DNA from: Nodosilinea foveolarum | Lineage (GTDB): Bacteria > Cyanobacteriota > Cyanobacteriia > Phormidesmidales > Phormidesmidaceae | Assembly: GCA_003242035.1 (NCBI GenBank) | Contig: QBMC01000023.1 | Location: 1 to 38,271 of the forward strand | DNA: 38,271 bases | Direction of reading: 5' to 3' | Shown here: positions 27,121 to 35,762 of the stretch, piece after piece | Layout: each line of letters opens with the position of its first letter | Numbering within the stretch: the first letter of the stretch is position 1 | Made by a program: the position numbers and the translations under genes | The notes under the pieces: generated by a model | The model's input: only the letters and a program-made list of their open reading frames with translations | The model's database searches: none | Told to the model about the DNA's origin: nothing

Positions 27121-28395
27121 ATGAGTAAAGATTTTAAGCTAGGCGTAGTGTTTACACACCCAACTCAGCACCACGGACCGCTTTGGCGAAAGCTCAGCGA
27201 ACAGCCAGGGCTCTCTCTAAAAGTGCTGTATCTTTCTGATGAAAACCAGAGCAGCGGAGATAGTCTTTTGGGTGAGGGTGCAAAAGCCTGGGATGTCGAT
27301 CTGACGAGCGGTTATTCTCACGAATATCTCAAGGATCTCTCGGCTAAAGTGCCCACAAAGCAGTCCAAAACGGTGATTAGTCCTGGGCTGGTTAGCCAGC
27401 TCACCAGGCAAAACTTTGACGCTATTTTTATGCAGAGCTTTGTCAATTACTCTTATCGGCTGACGGCGCTGTTGTGCAAGCTACGCGGCATTCCGCTGAT
27501 TATGCAAAATGATGCTAGCATGATGTCGGATGCTCGCTACAGCAGAAATCGGCTGATTGCGATGGCGTTCCTCTATCCATGGATGAACAACTTAGCTGAC
27601 TACTGGCTTTCCTGCGGCGATCACAACGAAATTCATCTGCGTCATTACGGCGTTGCCGACGAGAAAATCGTTCGCGGCTGTCATCCTATTGATGGCGATC
27701 GCTTCACTCAAACTGTTGCTGCTCATCCCGAAGAAATTCAACAGATTCGCCAAGAACTCGGCTGGGATGAAAACACTATTCTCTACGGGTTTATGGGCAA
27801 GTATATTGAGCGTAAGAATCCTTTTGAGTTTATTGATGCGATCGCCCAGGCCCATCAGCGCGATCCCCGCGTGCGAGGCGTTATGTTTGGCGGTGGCGAC
27901 TTGGAAGCGCCTATCAACGAGCGAATTGCTGAGCTAAATGGAGAAGTGATTAACTACGGCTTTGTTAACCAGTCTAAAATTCCGCTTTATTTTGCAGCGT
28001 TAGATGTGTTTGTTGTTTCTTCGTGGATTGATCCCCACCCGCTGGTGGTCTCAGAAGCAATGACGGTAGGAACTCCACCAATTTTGAGCGATCGCTGTGG
28101 TAACTGGGGCTATAGCGATACGGTGCGTCACCGAGATAATGGCCTGGTGTATACCTGTGGTAAGCCCGCAGCCCTGGCTGAAGCCATGCTTGAAATGACC
28201 GACGCTGAGACACGCCTGCGATATAGCGATCGCTCTAAAGAAGTCTTCGGCGAACAAGATCTCTACTGCGAAGTCAACGCCTTTCTGGAAGTGATTAAGC
28301 GGATTAAAGCTAAAAACGGCATGACAACAGCCCAGACACTCACCGCTGTCACATCGTCAAAACCAGCAGACCGCATTCCTGTAAATACTCCCTGA
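27121..28395 (+). CDS. Glycosyltransferase family 4
   Basis: A 424-aa GT-B enzyme. The start LGVVFTHPTQHHGPLWRKL is typical of a GT4 subset found in cyanobacterial exopolysaccharide clusters. The donor domain includes YGFMGKYIERKNPFEFIDAI, VMFGGGDLEAPINERIAEL and SSWIDPHPLVVSEAMTVGTP, in which the usual EGFP motif is replaced by DPHP while the second glutamate is kept. Only four bases separate it from the previous gene. Its stop codon lies in an 11-bp tandem repeat. The acceptor is unknown. Confidence 0.85.
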   Translation: MSKDFKLGVVFTHPTQHHGPLWRKLSEQPGLSLKVLYLSDENQSSGDSLLGEGAKAWDVDLTSGYSHEYLKDLSAKVPTKQSKTVISPGLVSQLTRQNFDAIFMQSFVNYSYRLTALLCKLRGIPLIMQNDASMMSDARYSRNRLIAMAFLYPWMNNLADYWLSCGDHNEIHLRHYGVADEKIVRGCHPIDGDRFTQTVAAHPEEIQQIRQELGWDENTILYGFMGKYIERKNPFEFIDAIAQAHQRDPRVRGVMFGGGDLEAPINERIAELNGEVINYGFVNQSKIPLYFAALDVFVVSSWIDPHPLVVSEAMTVGTPPILSDRCGNWGYSDTVRHRDNGLVYTCGKPAALAEAMLEMTDAETRLRYSDRSKEVFGEQDLYCEVNAFLEVIKRIKAKNGMTTAQTLTAVTSSKPADRIPVNTP

Positions 28396-28422
28396 CATCT
28401 CAATGACATCTCAATGACATCT
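28393..28422. repeat. 11-bp tandem repeat TGACATCTCAA overlapping a stop codon
   Basis: Two exact copies at 28393-28403 and 28404-28414 are followed by a partial third copy at 28415-28422. The TGA of the first copy is the stop codon of the upstream glycosyltransferase, so each added or lost unit leaves the protein unchanged. It looks like slippage in the short gap before the next gene. Confidence 0.8.
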
Positions 28423-28446
28423 ACGACTCAAGAAGGTTAACGAAAC

Positions 28447-29685
28447 ATGAAAGTACTGATGTCTGCCTATTCCTGTGAGCCGGGTCAAGGCTCAGAGCGA
28501 GGCGTTGGCTGGAATGTCGCCTGCGAAGTGGCCAAACGTCATGAAGTTTGGGTGCTAACTCGGCCTGATGAGAGTAAAGCGGCCATCGAAGCCGAACTCT
28601 TTGCCAATCCAAACCCTAACCTGCACTTTGTCTATTTCACCTTACCCTTTTGGCAAGACAGCGTCCGCTGGGGTCAATCGGGAGCCATGCAGATTCACTA
28701 TTACCTGTGGCAAATTCAGGCATACTTTGTTGCTCGAAAGCTGCATCGAGAGATCGGGTTTGACGTAGCGCATCATGTTACCTTCGTGAAATATTCTACG
28801 CCTAGCTTTTTATCTTTGCTCCCTGTGCCTTTTATCTTTGGCCCGGTAGGTGGAGGCGAGTCTACGCCGAAGGGTTTTGGCCGTGATTTTAGCCGTAAGG
28901 CTAAGCTTTATGAGGGGGCGCGATCGCTCTCTCGGTGGATAGGCGAACAAGATCCCTTCGTCCGCCTCACTCTGAGGCGCAGCGCATTTACCCAGGCGAC
29001 CACCGACGACACAGCCAAACGCCTCTCTCGGCTTGGGGCCAATCAAGTCGAAGTGAGCCCTGCCATTGGGCTGTTTCCAGAACAGATTCACCAGCTATCT
29101 CAGTATCGGCTACCAGAAGATGCGCCTATCCGATTTGTCAGCATCGGGCGACTGCTGCACTGGAAAGGGTTTCACCTGGGCCTAAAGGCATTTGCTCAGG
29201 CCGGTTTGACCGATGCAGAATTTTGGATAATTGGCGATGGCCCCGAACTCGACCGGCTGCAAGCGCAGGTTAACCAGGACGGAATTGCTTCGCAAGTCAA
29301 GTTTTGGGGCCTGCTCTCCCGCTCAGAAACATTTGAGAAACTAGCGCAATGTCACACTTTGGTACATCCTAGCCTTCACGACTCCGGCGGTTGGGTATGC
29401 CTAGAAGCAATGGCCGCAGGGCGATCTGTGATCTGCCTGGACTGGGGTGGCCCAGCTGTTCAAGTAACAGACCAAACTGGATTTAAGGTAGCTGCACAGA
29501 AACCAGAACAGGCAATTCAAGATGTAGCTGCTGCTATGCAAAGGCTTGCCAATAACCCTGACCTGCGGATAGAGATGGGTAAATCTGGTCGTCAGCTAGT
29601 AGACGAAAACTTTAGCTGGACCATTGTCGGCGAACGATTAGATGCACTTTATCAGGTGACAACTGCTAAGCCAGTCCCTGAATAG
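28447..29685 (+). CDS. Glycosyltransferase family 4
   Basis: A 412-aa GT-B enzyme starting MKVLMSAYSCEPGQGSERGV, a family start common in cyanobacterial exopolysaccharide loci (SCxPGxGSE...GW). The donor domain has FVSIGRLLHWKGFHLGLKAF, WIIGDGPELDRLQAQV and HPSLHDSGGWVCLEAMAAGR with its catalytic-region glutamate, then VICLDWGGPAVQVT. AAGG precedes the ATG by about 10 bases. The gap to the following gene is 260 bp and contains a perfect palindrome, so the transcription unit may end or be re-started here. Confidence 0.88.
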   Translation: MKVLMSAYSCEPGQGSERGVGWNVACEVAKRHEVWVLTRPDESKAAIEAELFANPNPNLHFVYFTLPFWQDSVRWGQSGAMQIHYYLWQIQAYFVARKLHREIGFDVAHHVTFVKYSTPSFLSLLPVPFIFGPVGGGESTPKGFGRDFSRKAKLYEGARSLSRWIGEQDPFVRLTLRRSAFTQATTDDTAKRLSRLGANQVEVSPAIGLFPEQIHQLSQYRLPEDAPIRFVSIGRLLHWKGFHLGLKAFAQAGLTDAEFWIIGDGPELDRLQAQVNQDGIASQVKFWGLLSRSETFEKLAQCHTLVHPSLHDSGGWVCLEAMAAGRSVICLDWGGPAVQVTDQTGFKVAAQKPEQAIQDVAAAMQRLANNPDLRIEMGKSGRQLVDENFSWTIVGERLDALYQVTTAKPVPE

Positions 29686-29881
29686 CTTATAGACGAAGCG
29701 GATATAGCTTATCTCAGATGACCTGGCGTTTTCCTTGGATATAGAACAAGTATTGAATCAGACACCTATGCTGTTTTCAATCTGGATGACCACCCCTATT
29801 CCATCGCGCTGAATTCAGAAAGGTAACTACTTTGAGATTTAACAACGATTGAAGGGGCTTCAGCATCGAGAAAAATATCAA

Positions 29882-29901
29882 GTTCTGAACGCGTTCAGAA
29901 C
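29882..29901. promoter_or_regulatory. Perfect 20-bp palindrome, candidate operator
   Basis: GTTCTGAACG at 29882-29891 is followed without spacer by its exact reverse complement. Each half is itself a near-palindrome (GTTC-T-GAAC), so the site could hold two dimers. It lies 44 bp upstream of the GTG start of the GT14 gene, a natural place for a repressor or activator. With no loop it is unlikely to be a terminator hairpin. The binding protein is unknown. Confidence 0.5.
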
Positions 29902-29945
29902 CGATAGAAAAAATAAGCAAGGTCGAACGAAAAGGATTTTCAAAA

Positions 29946-30863
29946 GTGGAATATGTAAAAGATGAACTAAAGGTAGCGTATCTGATCCTGGCGCACACAG
30001 ATGCCAAGCATCTCGAAAAGCTAACTCATACAATTAGCTATAAGGCTCGCATCTTTATTCATTTGGATAAAAAAGTAGGGATGTCGAAAGATTTTTCAGA
30101 TATAGTGCTTCCACAGTCGGCAGAGTTTATAAAAGAAAGAGTCAAGGTCTATTGGGGAGGGGTCTCCATGATTAGGGCTACAGTAAACTTGATTGAAGCA
30201 GCCTTGGCATCAGGTGAAAGTTTCTCTCATCTGGTGCTTTTATCAGGCTTAGACTACCCTATTAAGCCACCTCAAGAAATTTACACCTTCCTCACCAGCC
30301 AGCCAAGTAGGCAGTTTATTCGGTTCATTGATTTAGCAGACTCGCCAGTTCCAGAAACAGGTCGTCTATCAAGATACTGGTTCATGGAACCCATTTTTCC
30401 ATTCTTTGATGACACCTTAATTAGAAGAGTTCTCCGGAAACTGTTTGAATCAGATAGATTACAAAGAAAGCTTAATGAGGATAGAAAGCTAGCGTTTGGT
30501 AGCCAATGGTGGGTGATTACGCCTGAATGTGCCACTTACATTCTTGAGTTTGTTAAAAATAATCCGTACCTCTGGAACCTTTACAAGTATTCACATGCTC
30601 CAGACGAGCATTTTTTTCATACTATTGTCGCAAACTCTCCTTATATAGAGCAGGCTGGTGGATTTTCTGTTGGCATAAAGTGGCCTCACCACCTGTCAAA
30701 CTTACACATCGGCTACCTTAATAAGCTGTATTGCGAAGAAAATTTTGAATATCTAAAAGAGTCTGATAAGTTCTTCGCTAGAAAATTCACATCTAACAAA
30801 TCGTCAAAGCTAATAAACCTGATAGATGCACATTTTAATTCCTGCGCTTCATCGACCCTCTAA
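29946..30863 (+). CDS. GT14-type branching glycosyltransferase (core-2/I-branching family)
   Basis: A 305-aa protein related to beta-1,6-N-acetylglucosaminyl- and xylosyl-transferases. It begins with the family block KVAYLILAHTDAKHLEKL and IFIHLDKK, then YWGGVSMIRATVNLIEAAL, LVLLSGLDYPIKPPQEI and FGSQWWVITPECATYIL, and APDEHFFHTIVANSP, which carries the conserved DE pair. The start is GTG at 29946 with AAGGA nine bases before it. The gene overlaps the next by 38 bp in a different frame. The family adds branches, so this enzyme may add a side-chain sugar to the polymer. Its codon use is AT-rich compared with its neighbours, which may indicate a separate origin. Confidence 0.87.
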   Translation: MEYVKDELKVAYLILAHTDAKHLEKLTHTISYKARIFIHLDKKVGMSKDFSDIVLPQSAEFIKERVKVYWGGVSMIRATVNLIEAALASGESFSHLVLLSGLDYPIKPPQEIYTFLTSQPSRQFIRFIDLADSPVPETGRLSRYWFMEPIFPFFDDTLIRRVLRKLFESDRLQRKLNEDRKLAFGSQWWVITPECATYILEFVKNNPYLWNLYKYSHAPDEHFFHTIVANSPYIEQAGGFSVGIKWPHHLSNLHIGYLNKLYCEENFEYLKESDKFFARKFTSNKSSKLINLIDAHFNSCASSTL

Positions 30864-31998
30864 ACCAACTGGCGTTTGTAGACATGCCGTTAACCTAGCT
30901 CAGTGTCTGGCGGACACCGAGCAGGTCAGCCGGGCCACGCTGGTCGTTGGCGAATGGCAGCGCGAGTATTTTGAGAGATCGTTTAAGCTTGAGTCGCCTA
31001 AGATTCAGTTAGTCACGGTTGATATTAAAAATAGCGCTCTTGCTCGAAATCAGTGGTTTATGTTTGGGCTACCCAGACTTGCCAAACAGCTCAAGCCAGA
31101 CGTTATCCATATGTCTTTTCCATTTCCTTTCATCCGGCAGTGGTTCGAGGTGCCGGCGATCGCCACCATTCACGATCTCTACCCTTACGAGTGCCCTGAG
31201 AACTTTGGCTATCCGCAGGTCTGGTTCAACCAGCTCTTTTTGCGGCAGTGCATCCGCAGCAGCGACGGCCTCACCTGTGTCTCAAAATGTACGTTAGAAG
31301 CGCTTCATGCCCATTTCCCCCAGGTTAAAAACAAGGCAACTGTCGTTTACAACGTCGTAGAATTTTCAGGTAATGAGTCTATTGTTCCTCAGCAACTAGG
31401 CGAGCATTTCTCAAATCCTTTTCTGATCTCGGTTGCTCAGCACCGTAAGAATAAGAACCTGGATTTGCTCATTCGAGCCTTCGGCACTTTACTCTGCGCT
31501 GATCGGCTGCGGCCCCATACCCAGCTAGTGCTAGTAGGTAGCACAGGCCCAGAAACTCCCCACCTTACCCAACTCGTGAAAGATCTCGATCTTAAAGATA
31601 ACGTCATTTTCCTATCAGGGTTAGAAGACGAAGAACTGCGTTGGCTTTATGAACAGGCCGATCTGTTTGCGATCCCGTCTTCTACTGAAGGCTTTTGCTT
31701 GCCCCTGGTAGAAGCCTTGACGCTATCTTGCCCAGCGGTATGTTCAGATATTCCGATCTTTCGTGAGGTTGGCTCCTCACAGTGCCGATACTTCGAGCTG
31801 AACCAGCAGGCCTGCGATAATTTGACTGAGGCAATTTCAGATGAGCTAGCCCATAGGCAAGGACGAGAGAGTCCTGTGAATTTGCGATTTTCTAGAACAG
31901 AAATATCCCGACAGCTGCTGAATTTTTATGAACTAGTTAGTGAACATAAGAGTGAAAAGTACCTGGATGGCATAGGGGTGACCAAGCGCGATCTATGA
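30826..31998 (+). CDS. Glycosyltransferase family 4
   Basis: This 390-aa GT-B enzyme starts MHILIPALHRPSKPTGVCRH, which reads as a typical GT4 N-terminal beta-strand, so the ATG at 30826 inside the upstream gene is credible. Motifs include AIATIHDLYPYECPENFGYP in the acceptor domain, then FLISVAQHRKNKNLDLLIRA, VLVGSTGPETPHL and the donor motif STEGFCLPLVEALTLSCPAV with SDIPIFREVG. It overlaps the GT14 gene by 38 bp and the next gene by 4 bp (ATGA), so three genes are translationally coupled. The transferred sugar cannot be inferred. Confidence 0.88.
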   Translation: MHILIPALHRPSKPTGVCRHAVNLAQCLADTEQVSRATLVVGEWQREYFERSFKLESPKIQLVTVDIKNSALARNQWFMFGLPRLAKQLKPDVIHMSFPFPFIRQWFEVPAIATIHDLYPYECPENFGYPQVWFNQLFLRQCIRSSDGLTCVSKCTLEALHAHFPQVKNKATVVYNVVEFSGNESIVPQQLGEHFSNPFLISVAQHRKNKNLDLLIRAFGTLLCADRLRPHTQLVLVGSTGPETPHLTQLVKDLDLKDNVIFLSGLEDEELRWLYEQADLFAIPSSTEGFCLPLVEALTLSCPAVCSDIPIFREVGSSQCRYFELNQQACDNLTEAISDELAHRQGRESPVNLRFSRTEISRQLLNFYELVSEHKSEKYLDGIGVTKRDL

Positions 31999-33419
31999 AT
32001 AGCTATTACCAGATGCTTGCAGAGGGCAAGCGCAAAAGCAGTGGGCAGGTTAGGAACTCGACGCTGATCCTGCTAGGGTTTGCGACTGCTTTCTTTCCAC
32101 GGCTACTAGTCTCAATGGGGGCACCTTCTGTCATTAACTTTGCGCATTTTGGCATTGTTCCCATTGTTTTTCTCATTGCTATTTTGACTACTAAAACTCG
32201 CGATCGCAAAAGAACTCGTCTCGTCTGGCAGATGCTAACCGGCATATTTATTCTCCTCATCTGCATGCTAATCAGCGCGCTGATAAATGGATCAGGCGTC
32301 GTCAATATTGCTTTGCAGTTTATGTTTCAATCAGAGCCTTTTATGTTCGTGGCTGCTATCGTTGCAGTTCCTATGGGAGGAGAGAAGTTAAAAAAGTTTC
32401 AGTATTGGCTGCTGGGTTTTGCCTCGTTCAATTGGCTGCTGGCGATCGCTCAATCTATTTTGCTACCTCTAGGCATTTATCCAAAGCCCGAGGGAGGAAC
32501 GCTAGAGGACAATATTGGCGGGGTTTTTGGCGGCGGCGGCGGCAGCGCTGCCAACTACATAGCTTGCACTGTATCGATTTATTTTGGCCTATACTTTTTC
32601 AATCAGTTCAAAGAGCTGTCCATCTGGCTGCGAGTCCTGCCGCTGATAGGCGGTGTATACCAAACTCAAGTTTCTGACTCAAAACAAGTGTTTTTAGCGC
32701 TGGCCGTCGGTTGGGGATTGCTGGCTGTCACAAAGGTCAAAAGACCAGTGAGGCTGATTATGTATACGACTGTTGGGCTAATTGCTATTCTCACCTTTAG
32801 GTGGGCGCTCCTCAACTCAGACGCAGCCTTCCTATCTCCCTACCAGAACTGGATAAACCGACCGATTTGGGGTTGGGATGGACTAGCGGCTGAAACTAAA
32901 TTTGCGGGTTTCCAAATTATCCCTTCGTATTATAAGAGTCCTTTGAACTGGCTTTTTGGCTTAGGGCCAGGTCACACCGTAAGCCGATTAGGGGGCTGGG
33001 TCTTCAGAGACTATGCAGATCTGCTGCTGCCACTAGGCGCTACCGTTCATCCGGCAACAGCAGCGGTATGGGAGGTAGTCGATACTAGCTATCTGCCCAA
33101 TGAATCTACCGTATACTTTCCTTTGTTTACATGGATGGGGCTTTGGGGAGATTTAGGAGTTGTTGGCATAGGCGCTTATTTGTATCTTGGCTTTATTATT
33201 TGGCAAAAAGTTTGCATAGACGACTTTTGCAGGTTTCTCTTGCTTTCTACGGCTAGCTTTGGCTGGATTTTAACCCAAATGGAAGAACCTGGCCATATGC
33301 TGACCGTTGCTTGTCTGCTCGCCCTACAGTGGCAAGCAGCTCGGGAGAAACAGCTCATTCAGCGAGCACAGGCACCTGATAAATCGCTATTAGTCTCTTC
33401 AAAACTTATCCGCACTTAA
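31995..33419 (+). CDS. Wzy/O-antigen-ligase-like membrane protein
   Basis: A 474-aa integral membrane protein with about 10-12 hydrophobic segments. A long loop follows the VSDSKQVFLALAVGWGLL helix, running through SPYQNWINRPIWGWDGLA to WLFGLGPGHTVSRL and then to ESTVYFPLFTWMGLWGDLGV. This layout, with a large external loop in the second half, is that of Wzy polymerases and WaaL ligases. It is the last gene of the plus-strand run, starts with a 4-bp ATGA overlap, and is followed by a bidirectional terminator. Within this locus it most likely polymerises repeat units at the periplasmic face. Ligase and polymerase cannot be told apart by eye. Confidence 0.82.
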   Translation: MNSYYQMLAEGKRKSSGQVRNSTLILLGFATAFFPRLLVSMGAPSVINFAHFGIVPIVFLIAILTTKTRDRKRTRLVWQMLTGIFILLICMLISALINGSGVVNIALQFMFQSEPFMFVAAIVAVPMGGEKLKKFQYWLLGFASFNWLLAIAQSILLPLGIYPKPEGGTLEDNIGGVFGGGGGSAANYIACTVSIYFGLYFFNQFKELSIWLRVLPLIGGVYQTQVSDSKQVFLALAVGWGLLAVTKVKRPVRLIMYTTVGLIAILTFRWALLNSDAAFLSPYQNWINRPIWGWDGLAAETKFAGFQIIPSYYKSPLNWLFGLGPGHTVSRLGGWVFRDYADLLLPLGATVHPATAAVWEVVDTSYLPNESTVYFPLFTWMGLWGDLGVVGIGAYLYLGFIIWQKVCIDDFCRFLLLSTASFGWILTQMEEPGHMLTVACLLALQWQAAREKQLIQRAQAPDKSLLVSSKLIRT

Positions 33420-33590
33420 ACACATATAGAGTGGTCTTATCTTTATAGGCATAGTCAGATCGTGGGCAGACGAGAACTTGTGCCCATGATTGAATTTTAT
33501 CGAGAAAACTATAACTTTCCAGGCGAGCTGCCTGGCGCTCACCCGTTTTTGAAACATAGCAGGTGCTCATGATGTTCTCTCAAAAGTTGA

Positions 33591-33625
33591 AAAACAGCAC
33601 TCACCGATAGGTAGGGTGCTGTTTT
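33591..33625. terminator. Bidirectional intrinsic terminator
   Basis: A perfect 10-bp stem pairs AAAACAGCAC (33591-33600) with GTGCTGTTTT (33616-33625) around a 15-nt loop. The plus strand continues TTTTATTT and the minus strand ends in a run of five Ts. It sits between the convergent Wzy-like gene and the truncated PTPA-CTERM gene, so it can end both transcripts. Confidence 0.85.
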
Positions 33626-33663
33626 ATTTAAAGCTCCAAAGCTTACCAGAGAGCAGAGAGTTT

Positions 33664-33990
33664 CTAGGCTTCTTGACCTTCTCTTACCTGCTTTCGCTTT
33701 CGCAACGCAGCTACGCCCATACCGATTAGACCGGGTAGAAGGGCTGGTGTTGGAACAACACCAATGTTGTCAATCTTAAAGCGACCATTTCCACTCTTTT
33801 CCCAGACGACACTTGTAATGCTCCCATTAAGACCTGCAACGAGGTCAACATACGCACTGTCTTCCTGCTTGCCAAAAACGGCGTCGGTAAATGACCGGGT
33901 CTGAGCAACTTCAAGACTATTCAAAAAGCTTACTGTTACCCTATCGGTTGAATCAGTGTAACCCCAGGCAAAACCAAGATATTTAGCTAG
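33664..33990 (-). pseudogene. 5'-truncated PTPA-CTERM surface protein gene
   Basis: The minus-strand frame runs from just after a TAG at 33991-33993 (inside the last codons of the exosortase gene, in another frame) to a TAG at 33664. It encodes about 108 residues. It begins mid-protein (KYLGFAWGYTDSTDRVTVSF), lacks a signal peptide, and ends with VPTPALLPGLIGMGVAALRK, a PTPA-CTERM sorting signal. A TTG at 33924 would give only 86 aa. The absence of a start region and signal peptide means that it cannot be exported as it stands. It is most likely the remaining 3' end of a larger PEP-CTERM-type protein whose front was removed when the exosortase gene came to lie next to it. The intact protein at 36133 has the same tail. 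Confidence 0.7.
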
Positions 33991-34910
33991 CTAGAAGAAT
34001 TGGGCCGTGCCTTAACCAATGCCTCGACGGTGTAATAGTAAAGCGTAAAGAGCACACCAGAGAAAATTTGCCCGCCCCAAAACCCGTGCCAAAAATTAAA
34101 CCACCACGATCCCCAATAGACGTGAGCAATTGTAACCAGCATAAGGCGAGGAATATTAGCAATTAGTGCAATGACAGCCGCCGCCCCAATCAGCCAGATC
34201 ATTTGTTTGCGGGGTTGCCGATACAGCAAACCCATAAAAAGTCCGGCGGCGGCAATCGTAATGGCCATATCTAAGCCATTGCATCCCCAGCCTACCTCTA
34301 CGGCCCCCTCCGGAAATGTAATGAACACTCCCTGCTGTGTGGCTGGAAAGCCAATAGCTTTCATGGCTAGTGTTCCGCCCCAGGCCATCGTTTTTTCTAA
34401 AAATTGTGGCGGTGTGAGAAGTTCCCATAAGAATCGCGATATGAGACCAATGCGAGGATATACCGTCAGCCCAATGAAGAAAGCAGGCATAAAAAAATTG
34501 CTAAAGACGCTCAATCCCCAAGTGCTCATTGCAATACCGACCAAAATGAGCAGCCAGAGTAAAGCCTGAGGCCATAGGGCGTAGCGTAAAAAGGGAAACA
34601 GTCCTACGCCTGCGAAAATGAGTAAATGCCCAATTAGACGATCTTCTTCAGAAGCAGACAGGGTATTTAAGACTTTTCTTTTACTCCAAATTTCTAAGCC
34701 CGCTAAAAATAGCATGCTTAAAATCAAGAACCAGCCAATTTTACCTTTTAGTGCCTGGGGAATAAGATAGCCCAACCACATGGGTAAATAAGCGAGTCCG
34801 GCTACTAACCCTAGTAAGACAATGCGACCGTGATGAGTCTTAACCGCTTTTTGCAATAGCTCAAAGACCGACTTCGACCCAGACTGTTTTAGCCACCGCT
34901 GGAATAGCAT
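33987..34910 (-). CDS. Cyanoexosortase (exosortase/PEP-CTERM-type transpeptidase)
   Basis: A 307-aa polytopic membrane protein with about eight helices. Exosortases cleave PEP-CTERM-type tails and attach the protein to a surface lipid or glycan. The catalytic set is visible: Cys210 in VEVGWGCNGLDM, Arg255 in ANIPRLMLVT and His275 in FNFWHGFWGG. Its targets here are presumably the PTPA-CTERM proteins encoded next to it. By memory of NCBI names it best fits the cyanoexosortase C group, which pairs with an HpsJ-like partner, but I could not check this against A and B. Its stop codon region abuts the truncated PTPA-CTERM gene. A terminator separates it from the HpsJ-like gene upstream, so it should have its own promoter. 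Confidence 0.88.
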   Translation of the reverse strand: MLFQRWLKQSGSKSVFELLQKAVKTHHGRIVLLGLVAGLAYLPMWLGYLIPQALKGKIGWFLILSMLFLAGLEIWSKRKVLNTLSASEEDRLIGHLLIFAGVGLFPFLRYALWPQALLWLLILVGIAMSTWGLSVFSNFFMPAFFIGLTVYPRIGLISRFLWELLTPPQFLEKTMAWGGTLAMKAIGFPATQQGVFITFPEGAVEVGWGCNGLDMAITIAAAGLFMGLLYRQPRKQMIWLIGAAAVIALIANIPRLMLVTIAHVYWGSWWFNFWHGFWGGQIFSGVLFTLYYYTVEALVKARPNSSS

Positions 34911-35009
34911 AAGAAAAACGCTTTGTACTATTTACTACACGCAAAATAGAAAGATAGATGATGCGCGATCGCCTGTTGCGACATTCGCAGATAGGCTTTA
35001 CGGAACAAA

Positions 35010-35039
35010 CAAGCCTCCTCGCAACTAAAAGGAGGCTTG
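35010..35039 (-). terminator. Intrinsic terminator for the HpsJ-like gene
   Basis: A perfect 10-bp stem pairs CAAGCCTCCT (35010-35019) with AGGAGGCTTG (35030-35039) around a 10-nt loop. In minus-strand orientation it is followed by TTTGTT. It lies about 80 bp after the stop of the HpsJ-like gene and 100 bp before the exosortase start. Confidence 0.75.
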
Positions 35040-35120
35040 CTAATTAGCAAAGCAGGGAAACTAAAGTATGAGTTCTAACAAACGAGAATGGTTTTATTTC
35101 TACATTTCACATAGAAGAAA

Positions 35121-35762
35121 TTAATTACGCTGAGCTTTTCGAGCGCTAGTCAATCCAAATCTTCCTAGCCCAATCAGACCCATTCCAACAACAATTAAGT
35201 TGCCAATACTTGCTAGTCCAGATTTTGTAATTCCGTTCCGCGTATTTTGTTTCAGTTGTTCGGCCTGCGTTGTAATCTGCTGCGCCGCTTGGTCAAGCTG
35301 TTCTGGCGTGACGCCGGGAGGCAGCGCCGAATTACCTCTACTATCTTCGATCTGAGTCTGAATCTGCTGTTCTTGAGTGCTAATGTTGTTAATCGTTTGG
35401 TCTCTTAAGATCAAGCTATCGCGAATGACTAATACAGACGACAATACAAAGGCAACACCGATGCTTAGAAGAATCAGGGATAGCGGTCGGGTCAAGCGAC
35501 GGTTGCCTAGCTGACTGTAAAGCAGTAGGGCAGTCCCGAACAGTAAGACAATGCTCCGATCGCCCATCTGCTGCAAAAAGCCTATCCGCCAAGGCAAGTC
35601 AAAAGGGTTGGGTGGCATACCAATTGCTAACATGTCTACAATAAACCCGGCCACACAAACTAGACCGACAATAAAACAAATTTGTTTGGCACCAAAGCTA
35701 ACTCCGTTAGCATTCATAGTTTGGTTTTGATAGGGGCCTCGAGGCTTAGAAATACCAGTCAT
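35121..35762 (-). CDS. HpsJ-like protein, exosortase-associated
   Basis: A 213-aa membrane protein. Hydrophobic segments lie at about 27-49, 68-84, 92-113 and 183-203. Between the third and fourth is a polar, glutamine-rich stretch (STQEQQIQTQIEDSR, then PPGVTPEQLDQAAQQITTQ) that probably forms a coiled coil outside or along the membrane. The start motif KQICFIVGLVCVAGFIVDML and the block DLPWRIGFLQQMGDRSIVLL are what I recall from HpsJ-type proteins of hormogonium polysaccharide clusters and their cyanoexosortase-associated relatives. It lies 210 bp upstream of the exosortase gene on the same strand, with a terminator between. A scaffold role in the sorting complex is inference. Confidence 0.72.
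   Translation of the reverse strand: MTGISKPRGPYQNQTMNANGVSFGAKQICFIVGLVCVAGFIVDMLAIGMPPNPFDLPWRIGFLQQMGDRSIVLLFGTALLLYSQLGNRRLTRPLSLILLSIGVAFVLSSVLVIRDSLILRDQTINNISTQEQQIQTQIEDSRGNSALPPGVTPEQLDQAAQQITTQAEQLKQNTRNGITKSGLASIGNLIVVGMGLIGLGRFGLTSARKAQRN

Noticed and set aside
29882-29901. LexA/SOS box at the palindrome
   Set aside because: The inner GAAC-GC-GTTC has a 2-bp spacer, not the 4-bp spacer of the Gram-positive box, and it does not match the cyanobacterial box.
33487-33570. 27-codon frame MIEFYRENYNFPGELPG... between the Wzy-like gene and the terminator
   Set aside because: Too short and unrecognised. It may be a remnant, but I cannot support a gene.
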